Shown here in pieces: positions 40,957 to 52,900 of a DNA stretch of 64,000 bases. The position numbers were made by a program, and so were the translations under genes. Each line of letters begins with the position of its first letter. Positions within the stretch are counted from its first letter, which is position 1. The stretch spans positions 4,191,948 through 4,255,947 of the forward strand of contig NC_049991.1 of the NCBI RefSeq assembly GCF_000003815.2. The letters are read 5' to 3'. The notes beneath the pieces are model-generated. The model saw only the letters and a program-made list of their open reading frames with translations. It ran no database searches and had not been told where the DNA came from. The stretch comes from Branchiostoma floridae. Taxonomy: Eukaryota; Chordata; Leptocardii; Amphioxiformes; Branchiostomatidae.

Positions 40957-43915
40957 CTACACCGAGTCGTTGGACACGTCATGACACACGCACCTCGCGG
41001 GGTTCTCCTCCTGGGGGGTGGCAGGCTGGGTGGAGGGAGGGGGGTGCCCCCCTTCCCCGAACCCGTTCTGCCGGTCATTTGACACACTACTCCTGCCATT
41101 GACCGGCTGTGCATACTCGGTCTGACCTGAGCGGTAGTCCGGTTCCCCGCCGTAGCTGACCCCCCGTGGTCGGTGGTCCGCTGGCTGGCTGTACTCCGAC
41201 GACACGCTCTGTCGGTAGCTCGACTCAGACTGACGAGGAATGTACCTTTCGCGGGAAAGAGAGATGTTAGATTTTCTTCAACTGAGACCTTTGCAGAATG
41301 CTTAAAAATATGCTTTAAAACATTAAAACAATTCTTTTACAACAGAGTTGGCCATTCAGGGTAAAGATGACTACATGTGTAGTTCGACTCAGACTGACGA
41401 GGAATGTACCTTTTGCAAGAAACAAGACAGATGTTAGATTTTCTTCAACTGAAACCTATGCAGAATGCTTTGAAATATGCTTTAAAACATTAAAAGAATT
41501 CTTTTACAACAGAGTTGGCCATTCAGGGTAAAGATGACCAGTTCGACTCAGGTTGACGAGGAATGTACCTTTCGCGGAAAGAGAGATGTTAGACTTTCTT
41601 CAAGTGAAACCTATGCAGAATGCTTTCAAATATGCTTTCAAACACTTGTAAAACAATTCTTCTACAACAGAGTTGGCCATTCACGGTAAAGATGACTAGT
41701 TCGACTCAGACTGACGAGGAATGTACCTTTCGCGGAAAGAGAGATGTTAGACTTTCTTCAAGTGAAACCTATGCAGAATGCTTTCAAATATGCTTTAAAC
41801 CCTTGTAAAACTTGAAACAATCCTTTCACAACAGAGTTGGCCATAGGTTAAAGATGACAGATTGTTTGTGAAAATAAAATTAGCCAGCTGAGAGTGTTAT
41901 GCCAAGGGACAGTAAGGCTCAACCAGGACACTTTGTACTTGTGCTCATTCGAGCCAAAAGCACTGAACAAGGCACATGGCAAAACATAAACAGGAATATG
42001 CGGCTCCAGCATCTTTTCTGAAGATGTGGCCTAATTTAGTGTGTGAGGTTGACTTGAGATTGTCCTTTCCCACGTAGTCCACAGTGAGGTTCATTGACAC
42101 AAAAATGTACATACAGTTAAAGTGTACAGCCCCTCTCTTTCCATCTGAAATATTGTATGGCTAATTTAATATAATAGCAGAAATAACATGAGAAATACAG
42201 CACAGCTAGTCTAAAATACTGTGTCTTGCCCAAACACCTAGCCTTACCAATCTTACAGTAAGCTATCATACCTTGCATCTACTGGGTCCCTGTAACCGTC
42301 GTTACGATCCCGGTACTCCTGGGGAGGAGGGGGCTGCCTCATTGGCTGTTGGTAGTCGGAGCGCGGCGGGGGCTGGCGGTAGTCTCCCGGCTGCGGTTGT
42401 TGGTAGTCAGAGCGAGGCGGCGGCTGGCGGTAGGGGTCAACGCCCTGCGACTGTTGATAATCTCCATTGGGATGTCTGAAATCATCGCTCTGGAAGGAAA
42501 CAGTAAGTTTCTTCAAAATGTGGGATATATACATACATGTAGGTAAAGGTAGTCCCATAGCCTTTTCATGTTGCAATTTGTAGGGCCACAGTAGGTTGTT
42601 AATTATTGCATATATTTGAGAGCATAATTTGGAAAACGGAGCCCATTCCTCTATTTTCCCCGCCTGTTACCTTAGCACCCATTTTTACACCTGTATGGTG
42701 TGAGCAAAGTCATGTAATTAAGTGCCATTTGTACAATGTAAGAATCTACCTTAGGCCGTTACCTCTTGTGACAGTCCGTAAAAACTAGATTGGAAATACT
42801 TCAAATAGTTCTTTCTTTAAAATATGACAACTACACAGTTTGTACGTCAACAACAATCAACAAGAATCAACAACAAAAAATATAATGTACAAAAGAGTTA
42901 ACATTACATGTACTACAGTGTTTTGTATAATCCACGTAGATGAAAATAGAGGCGTTACATATATTTATACACGTACAAAACTAATAGTCTGTGGTAGGGA
43001 TTAGTAAACATGTAACTCGGGTGACTAAAATGGAGGTGCAACAAGTAACACAACTGTCTAAAAGATACACCAAGCATAACATGACTATTTACAAAGGAAT
43101 GAAATGAAGTTCAACAACTGTATAAAACATAGATCAAGCATAACGTGACTATTCACAAATGAACGGAATGAAGTTCAACGTAAACACAGGGCCACAAGGG
43201 TGGATGGAGGAGGGTATTGTTAGATGAAAACAAAGGCTGAAACAATTCAACCACAATGACAACATGAATGTAAGTTCATCTGTGACGGAAGTCAACATTA
43301 TGTTACAATTTTAAGAACCATATATCCGTACACATTCATATAGAATCGCAGGGACACTCTGTGGATTTCAACAAGGAGATTATATTTGATTCCGAACAGG
43401 ATTACTTTCTCAGGGGAGTGAAAGAGGCTATATACATCAGAGCCCACCAACCTTCCCTCAACCGAGACGGGGGCCGATACCGACTGCCCAGCACCTTTGA
43501 CCCTTTGCTGACATCACACTTCTTGTCTGGATGTGTGACTAAGGCTTTGGGTCATTTCAACTTAAGGAGGATCGGACTGATCAAAAGCTTGTGGGTAAGC
43601 GTACGGATATATGGTTCCTAAAATTGTAACATAATCACAATGACATCATTCTAAGTTGTGCATTTATGGTACAGCTTTCAACTATGACCTCTGAACCATG
43701 ACCACCCCGTGACTACCTGTTCAGCTACCGTGAGAAGCGAATCTCCCGCCACGCTGCGCGGCCTGGCCTCCCGTCGCATCGGGGACTGCTGGACGGCCTG
43801 CGTGTCCTGGTAGTCAGGGGAGGGGAGGCGGCTGGGCTCCCGGTACGCAGAGTTGTTTAGAAGGTTCCCCATGCTGACGCTCGGGCGCAGGGGGGCTGCC
43901 ATGGGCTGTGCTGCC
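40957..43915 (-). CDS. BAIAP2: BAIAP2-like: C-terminal tail exons
   Basis: Three exons (199, 218 and 289 bases). The first contains SVSMGNLLNN and PSPDYQ, echoing vertebrate BAIAP2 after the SH3. The second holds a tandem repeat (YRQPPPRSDYQQP twice) rich in Pro, Gln and Tyr, possible SH3 and kinase targets. The third starts YIPRQSESSYRQ and ends VSNDSV, followed by TAG at 40957-40959. The last residues (DSV) would fit a class III-type PDZ ligand, whereas the vertebrate protein is known for a class I type. The acceptor of this last exon is copied three more times upstream. Confidence 0.88.
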
Positions 43916-46900
43916 CTGGATGGGGAAAATAAGAAATACATTCCTATAACTTTTATACGCTTTACATGCGTTGACATTTTTGTGATTTTAGTTCGCAAAT
44001 TTTGCTGCAGCCTCTTCACCACAAACTTGAAGAGTATACCACAAAAACTGCAAACTAAAATCTCCCACACAAATATCACCATGTTAACAAACTGCTGGTG
44101 GCTTGCTGCAAAATGTTGTATTTTTCTCCTGCCTGCCTACAACTTTGTTTAATATGCACAGAGAACACTCTATCCCCCTGCAAAGACAAATCCCTGAGAA
44201 ATTAAATGCAATGATGATAGTAATGTGGGCTCCTGAATTACTAACTAAAGACTGTTGTAGCATCATTACCTTCGCCTGGTTTCGGCGTTCCATAAAGCCT
44301 ACGTGGCAGTGTGGTCTTTATTTAATCAAAAGATACGTCTTTCATACTTTCAACAGGCAATATGCACATCACTCTATATATACTTTGTACCATATACGTA
44401 GAACCAAAACATTGTAAATGAAATAATGTAAACTCACTGTACAGGAGGTGGGGGTGCATCACTAGTGGCCGGCTGGGTGTAGGAGTATGGGAACCATCCT
44501 CTCCTAGGAGGAAAGTACAAAATTTAATGTATTCAGAGAAATAGGCAGAACATACAAATGTAGTTATCAGTTACATTGGAAGTTGAGACCAGGACCAAGT
44601 CTGATGCCCTAGAAGTACCTTTTAGTCTTGTCATTCTCTCCAAAGTGCCAGCCGTCCCTTGGATGGTCGATCAGCAGTGAAATTGTGTCTCCCTGAAACA
44701 CACAATTAGAAAGTCTGCTTGGTACAGTTAACCGATAATTTTAAAAAACAGAAATTTTGAGTTAAGAAATACAATAGAATACCAAGTATTATTGCAACAG
44801 AAAGTGTTAATGGGAGGAAAGATTACCTCATTGAAAGACAACTGGTTGGTGCTGTCACCAGCCTTGTGTGGGAATAAGGCACGCACTTTCCTCCTGCAAG
44901 AATAAGATAGACAATGATTGTATACTCCAGCAATATGACATTACCTCAAGTCACCTACTTTTAAGCACTTTTATATGACAAAAGTTCAAAAGACAGAGGA
45001 AATTTCATAATGAAGATTTATTTATTGCACACACATGCACTGACAGCGGCCAATATCTACATGTATGGAGGTAAAAGCTGAGAGTTGGATTCAGGCTGTG
45101 TCGCTCACCCGACATATATGCTACCGGAAAGGGTTCTAGTCCTTAGGATGGGACGTTAAGCTCTGTGTGGTCTACTGTTTATTGTGCTTGTCGAAAAGAG
45201 CTAGGGGAATCTCCCTGGTATAATGAAGCTGTATATTCTGTACATAGCACCTGTCCTCTTTATCACAACCACTAGTGGAAGACTAGATCTTCAGTGGGGG
45301 CTAAAACTGGATTGAGATCACTCTCACCAACGCAAACAGACAGGCCTAAAGCAACCTTTGTGATTAAAGAAAATATCAAAATTTAGGAATAACCACCTGC
45401 TTGCTGGAACAGCAGACACCGAGCGTGCCATCTGTCCGCTCTGCTGCTGTGGTGGCTCAAACACGGAGGCGGACTGGGACGGGCGCGGCTGGCGCTGGTT
45501 TTGACCGCGCCGAGGGTTGGGCAGCGTGTTGGAGTACGTGTCCACCATCAGGGGCTCGTGGAAGTCTCGCCGTGGCTCGCGTACAGACATGGCATTCGGC
45601 GGGGGCGAATGGTAGCGATCATCCTAATTGAACACATTGATGTACATCTAACAAGTGTTTCTAATAACTGATACATATATGTACATTGCACCCTCGATAA
45701 TTTTCGAAAATTGCAACCCCTGTAAGTGTTGTGGTAAACAAAGCAATGGTCCTGAAAGAAAGTAAAAGGTAAACTCTTCTACCAAGGAATATAAAAAAGT
45801 AGAAAATAAGCTTAAGCTTTGAGAAACTAACAACCTATATGATGACAGAAAATTAAGCTGATACATGTAATATACTTGGAGACAGACCCAAAAGAGATTG
45901 GAATTAATGAAAATTTTGGAGAAAGAAATTGAACTTGAAACAAGCCTGCATCTGGAAAAGAAGTTGGTCTGTGAAAGATGAAGAAAGAAATGAAAATGTT
46001 TTATGTATGTGAACATAGCAAGTCCTATTATTTCAGTAATGCTATTGTACATGTAATGCAAAAATGAGCCCCCCTCCCCACCTCTCTATCACACCACTAG
46101 CACTATCATCATAAACAATTTCCCAGCATGCAACACGTTTGTCCACCATCTTGTTGTTCCACGACCTTCTCCCCAAACGACCTTCATCCCAACCCATGAC
46201 TTGCCTGGAAGGTCGACTGGGACCTACGCGGAGGCCCCCGCATGGTACCATATATGGTCGTTTGCTGCTGTTGTCTGGGCGCTTGGTAATAGTCCAGCTA
46301 AAAGTCGGACACACACACGAAAACTTACTAGAAAACTATACATATCACTTAAACCTCTACTACTTCACCATACACCAGTTTAATCCTGTTTAAAAGAAAG
46401 TAAGGAAGAATCAAGGAAAAGATTTGAAAGAAACAAAGTTCAAATGACCTTGTAACACCAGCAACATGCAAAAACCTATAGAAGAAAGTCAAAGTCAAAG
46501 AAAAGGTGTTGACCAAACCACCAGCTGAAACATTTCCTCAAGAAAAGTACAAGTCATCTTCAGCAATAAGAAAAATACCTGCTAAGGAAGAAAAGAAAAC
46601 TGAGACATGAAAAGAATGATAAAGAAAGAAACCCTCTCATAAGAACCTGCCGGCATGCAAAGAATGGTTTGCAGGATGACATTTTTCCACAAAACTTGCC
46701 TTCGGCCCCACCCACGAACTGGAAGACATGGATCGACCCTGTGGGGTCATAGGTCGGCCTTGTGGGGCAAGGCGACCTTGAGGGGCGGGGCGACCTTGCG
46801 GGGCAGGTCGTCGCATTGTGCCGTAAATGGAAACATCGTGCTGGGCAGGACCGGGTACAGGAGGCGGGGCATCTCGGAACAGCTCCTATTGGATGGTGGT

Positions 46901-49900
46901 TAGTAGGAGATTAATCTAATTAGTAATACTAATTACCTAACAATACGTTAATTGTTTTTCTCACCAATGAGAGACAGCTGTGCAGCAAAGTCATTAATAA
47001 TAATAGCTCACACAAAGTTTCACAAAACTGTTATAAAATTCCCTTTTTTGTGACGTCTGGAACGAAGGAATATTGCAACATTCTGCATACATCATGTCCC
47101 ATGGAATGATAATGGCATTTGACTTTTTTTTACTGAAGTGCATTACACTTGTAGGTCTCTAGGTGGCATCACTGATCAGATACAGGTACTTACTTTTTCA
47201 TTGATACTCACTTTACCATGGCTAGCTAGTAAAGGAACATTTTCTGTTAGTAGGGATACTATAACAACACAACCACTTCAAAACACATACTACAGGGATT
47301 ACAAATCATTGGAAAAAAAGCTAACATTGGAAATTCACATGACTGGTACCAAATACAGTTGTTAATTCTCATCATAATACACTGGGGTTGGGCAGCTTTG
47401 GCTGTATCTCTTTTTATACAGCCTACTAAATGTAAATCATATCAACCTCTTGGGTGCAGATTGCATGTCTACCACTAGGGGGCATTGCTGTAACAAATGA
47501 GAGTCACTTTATCAAAGTACATTCAACCTTTACATACTGTTTGAATGACTTTGTGCGATATTTCAGTTGTCTGTGGAAATGTATGTGGAAATATACTGCA
47601 CTGCATTTAGCTAAGTTATGAAATATGCTTTTTCGTGTTTGATAAAAGCATAACTTGACGAATGTGATTTTAAATCATTGTATCATTCAATATGAATACT
47701 AAGCATAAATGCTATGCATAATCACTATAAAAGGATGTTAATTGCTGCATTACCTGTATTGGTGCATGTTGGGAAACTGGGCTGACTGGTCGGCGTAGCG
47801 GACTGCCCTGACGTCTCTCCGGCATCGTGGCGAACCCATCCCTGCTGTACCCTTCCCCGCGGTATCTGTCGTCCCTCAGGTACGGGTCTCCCCGCCCTCC
47901 GTTCATGTCCGCAAAATCGCTGTCCAGCATGATCTGGCTGCCACGCCGCGGCATGGTCATCATGTCAGAGGATGGGCCCTAAGATGTGGAGGGGGGGGGG
48001 GGAGTGAGGGTTGGTTTGGCATAGAAACTAGCGCCATATTTCCATTAAATCACATGTCAAAGGTGACTAGGGCAGTTTGTCCATAAAAGGCTGAAGCAAC
48101 GTTTAAATGTATGGTAGGTGTGCAAAGTCTTGGAAACTTGTCTAAACATTATAAATTTCATAAATGTATCTTTTAATATAATCTAAAAATTCATTTACCT
48201 TTGTGGGGACTAGATTTCGTGATAGAAGGGACAAGGCAATCAACTTGACGATTAGGTCTCACTGTCTATTCATTGCCCCAGGTCCTGAGTTGATTTTAAC
48301 CACGAGTTTAAAAAAATCTCGGGACCCGGTAATGGACAAAAATAGCAAGGTTGATCACACCAAAAAGTGAAAAAAAAAGCCCATAAACTGGATAAGTACC
48401 CAGCGGGACTCTTTTTCCAATTGTGCACTACCAAAAATGCCATTCTTATTCATCTTTGTGGAAGAAAAGTTATCTTCCACAAAGAAAATTATTCTCTGTG
48501 TGAGAAAATAAGAAAATAAGAAAATGTCAGTTAGAAGGTTAAAGTTTTCTTAGAATATTTTTCTCAGGCCAAGCTGTTCTTTCTTAAAGTTTTGGGACTA
48601 AAAACTTAAGATAAATCTTCTTGTGGCAAGAATGATTCTGTGGTACAGAATTTATATCTAATCATAGTTTTAAACCTATAAATGTTCTCTAAACTAAGAA
48701 AAATCATCTTATTCTAGAACAAAGATTAAATAACTTATAGCAGGAAAACCTAGTAGATTATGTTTCTTGAAAGGTTCTTGTAGCAAGAAAATCTTTCTGT
48801 CCTTAATAATCGATTTCTTGTTGCTTCTTGCACTAACCATATTATGCATCTTGTATGAAGATTTAGATTCTTTCAACAAGAATAACCTTCTGTCCTTAAG
48901 AATAGATGTCTTAAACCAAATAGATGTTTATCTTGTACAAAGATTAAGATTCTGGTAGCAGGTCAAACCTAGAATCAGTTTCTTGAAAGTTATTTGGAAG
49001 CAAGGAAACCTTTCTGTCCTAAAGAACTAAGTTACCAGTTAACAGAATATGCGTCTTGTGCTAAGATTCAGGATCTTGCTCAAGAATTCCTTTCTAATCT
49101 TAAGACTGATACTCTTACTCTTAGACAGTGATTCTCTGTACAAGTCTGGAAATCTTGCACCAGGAATATTTTACTTGCACCAAGAATCAGCTTCTGGTTC
49201 AAGAATTTCTTCCTTCCTAAAGACACACCAAGAAAATGTCTCTCGCATTGAGATTCACTTTCTTGAACAATCATTCCTGCTGTCAAATACTTAAAAACAG
49301 AATATCACTAAATAGTTAATAGCAACTACAAAAATGTTAGCGGAAGAAATCTCAACAAATTATGAGTATAGTATAGGAACGTTTATTACCACATTCTTAC
49401 ATAAGACTTATGAAGTATGATCACAATAGTAACAGTCTTTGAATGGAAATACTTTTACGATGACAGTACCAGACAAACATCAATAATTCCTTTACATTCA
49501 AATTGCCAATTATTTATCTTGATATACGTACAAGAAGAAGAGTCTCAAATTCATTACCCTTCTCAAAGAAGCATTTACAGCAATATTACTGCATTACTTA
49601 AATGGCAGTGTAGTTGTTTTGTAGCGGAATATGCTAAAGCCATAATTTATAAACTTAGATATAACTATTCCATATGCGTGGTTACAGAGTATCACATTCC
49701 AAAATAGAGCAAACCCTTGCTGTGAACTTTTCATTCTTGACATTTGGTATCGTCAAAACCTCCAGACACCTAGAGAAAAAGTGAAAGACCTTTGTTACTT
49801 CGTAGTCTTACAAAAAACAACAAAAAAGGTATCAAGTAAACAATTTTGAATGATATATATTAATTTCAGTAATGCACTGTACTATATACCTATTCTTTAA

Positions 49901-52900
49901 CCCACTGGTGACACCTATAGATATGTATGTTTACTTGATACCGTTAATGAAATTTGTTTTTGAACCGAAATACAGCAGACTAACCCTGTGATATGAAATG
50001 GAATCTCCCAACGATTATTTTGGTTAGACATACAATGTGCACATAGAATTTGGCAGCCAAAAGGTGGATAAAGCTATGGAAACAACTCTTGCCTCTCCAT
50101 ATCTACTGCTTTGTCAAGATTCTGTGCCTTGTTGCTTTTGAACCCTATACTCTAAAGGCTATGCATGGACTTCTTTTATCTTGTATTTCAAGGTGGGGGA
50201 GGGGGGCACACTTACCTTATCCTTCATATCTGGTTCCCAGCTGTTTCTGCTGCATAGATTTTTAGCAAATTGAACCCAGTCACCAGTGCCTCACATGATC
50301 ATGGTCCCTTTTACCTTACTTTTGACTGTAAAACTGGCATGAGTCATCAACTGATACAAAGAGTAGTGAACTGAGCTGCTGCAACTGTCACTCTGTTCAA
50401 AATGGAGATGGGGTAGCCCAACTGTACTCTGGGATACAGATCAACCAATCAGGGGTTCAGAAAAAGTCACATGACCAGAGAGGCTAGAAAAACAAGAAAT
50501 GTTAAGAAATATTTTCTTATAACTGTTCAAAATAGAGATGGACCACCTGGGGTAGCCCAACAGTACTCTGAGATACAAATAAACCAATCAGGAGTTCAGA
50601 AAAAGTCACATGACAAGATAGGCTAGAAAATCAAGAAACGTTTTCTTGTTACCAAGACTAATTCTTAACAAAGACACCAAATGGGTTTTGATTTGAGGAA
50701 AGCAAAGTTTAAAATAACTTTGAACTAAACATAGCTTAATATTATAGCTTGGTCGCCAACAGAAATTTCAAAAGAAAGGTTACCATACTATTCAACTAAA
50801 TGTTATATCTTGCAACTACCTCTAGGTGCCATGAACCCAAAAAAGATATCTTGTTTTTCTTAATCAAGAAAGTTAAGAAATATATTCTTAGACTAGTTAG
50901 TATATCTTAAACATTACCAAGAAAAACAAGAAGCATCTTTCTTAAGCTTTTTGAATAAGGAAAACATAACATTAAAGAATTTTATGCTAGTTGTAACTTT
51001 TTATTTCGATTTCTTGATTTTATAATTTTTCAAACCTATATTTGATCAAGTAAGTGAAGAAAAGAATTCTTGTATCTTCTTAAACATAACCAAGAAAATC
51101 AAGAATTATCTTTCTTAAACTTTCTGGATAAAGAAAATAAGAATATTTGTGAATTTTACGCTTGTCATATCTTGTTTTAGAGTTTCTTTTTTTCTTCTTT
51201 TTCTTAACATTATTTGGTCAAGAAAGTGAAGAAATAAGTTCTTGTATCTTCTTAATTGTCAGAAAGAAAAACAAGAATCATCTTTCTCAAACTCCCTGGA
51301 TAAGAAAATCAAGAAAAGTCAAGAATGTTCTTCTAGCAAACCAAGATTTTATGTAGAAATTGAAAAATGACAAGATTAAAGATCTTACGGTTAGAATCTA
51401 TGGAATGCTCTGTTTGATCTTAGAGAAAATGAATCTTATGGGAAGATTAAAAAATAAAGTTTTTCTTAAATTTCTAGAAAATTCGTGTTGGCAAGTATCT
51501 TAATAGAAATACTTTCTTCACTTAAGAAAAATTAGAGAAAAACTCTTTCTCCAAGAAGTAACATACAGAGATTTTGCAGAGGGTTTCTTACTTTTCTTGA
51601 ATTTTCTTTACCGAAGAAAATCTTTCTCTCCATAAGAAAACAAGAAAAATAAGAAAAACCATTTTTGGTAGTGTGACCACAGCTTTATTACGATTAGTAT
51701 TGTCGTAAGTGTAAGGCCACACCTGCAGAGCCCTGTCTAAGACGTCCTGTGCCCTCTTGGTGAGAATGTTTGGGTTGTCACATGCCTCCACCCAACTGTC
51801 AAGCTTCTGCCTCAAGAGGTTCTGAGCCTAAAAAAAGGAGTAAAAACAGATTTCAAAATTCCACTCAAGAACTGTATACGCAATCCTTTGTTCACATATT
51901 CCATAAGTCCCATTCAAATCTTCCAGTTCCACTTTTTAAAACTACGTGAACTTCAAAATCATGTTAAGAAATTAGGACTATCAATCTAAGGACAGCTTTG
52001 CTGAAATGCGAGATGTAACCAATTCAGCACAAGCCCAGAAATACTCTAGGTTGGACAAGTGGATACAATACAATGTGGCTTAGCTGAATAATGGAAAGTG
52101 TACAGTCAAAATGCTGCAAAAGCTTGTAAACAATGCTGCTATAAATACAGTACTCAGATAGAGATATCGGCTAACAAATATTACAGTGATCAACCCCTTG
52201 CACATTAAGTACAATCCTTCTCACAAAAATTACGTCAAAGGCCTAAAGGTAGCAATTTAGTGTTAAAGAAAATGACCATAACACACAACAGTTATACACA
52301 CAGGGAATTTAAAGTTCAAGAAGGAAACTTAGAACAGAAAAGCGACAAACCTTTAACCTGAGTACAGTCAACGCCTACTTGAGAATCAAGTAAGAAGAAC
52401 GTATAAGGAACGTGTAGATAGAGAGAGAAGCAACAAAGGATAACAGAAAACAGCTTAAGACAAGACTGCAAGGAAAGTTGAAGACAAATTCAAAGGAAGG
52501 TCTTTGAAGGAGTCAAGAGCAAGGAAGTACAGTGCACTACATACTACAGAACAGAGGGAAAAAACATTTAAAATGCCTCCGACCCTGAAGTGTTGTCAAA
52601 AACAGGTTGCTACCATACAAATGTATGTTTATGCAAATTAATACAAGTCTTACGTACCTTACTGTGGTATACCATGTAGTGTTTCACTATCGCGCAGTGA
52701 CGGTCCACGACAAAGCAGTAACGTTTCCTCTCTTCTACCAGGGCCTGGGGGTTGAAATATAACAGACTGAATCAAAAGATTAACATTTGCTAGCAAATGC
52801 AGGATGTTTTCCAGTTGCTTTCCTTTTCAGATTGAAGCACAGTGTTTTGAATACAATTTTCTAAAAGAAATGATAAAGAATCAACGTTTAAAAAGTCCAA

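Noticed and set aside
41222-41860. Four regular repeats as a possible CRISPR or satellite
   Set aside because: The repeats are ~160 bp, contain a splice acceptor of the neighbouring gene and have no repeat-spacer structure.
46042-46314. 90-codon minus-strand open frame overlapping a BAIAP2 exon in another frame
   Set aside because: The frame reading LDYYQAPRQQQQ and IYGTMR keeps phase with both neighbouring exons and ends at a consensus GC donor; the longer frame does not fit.
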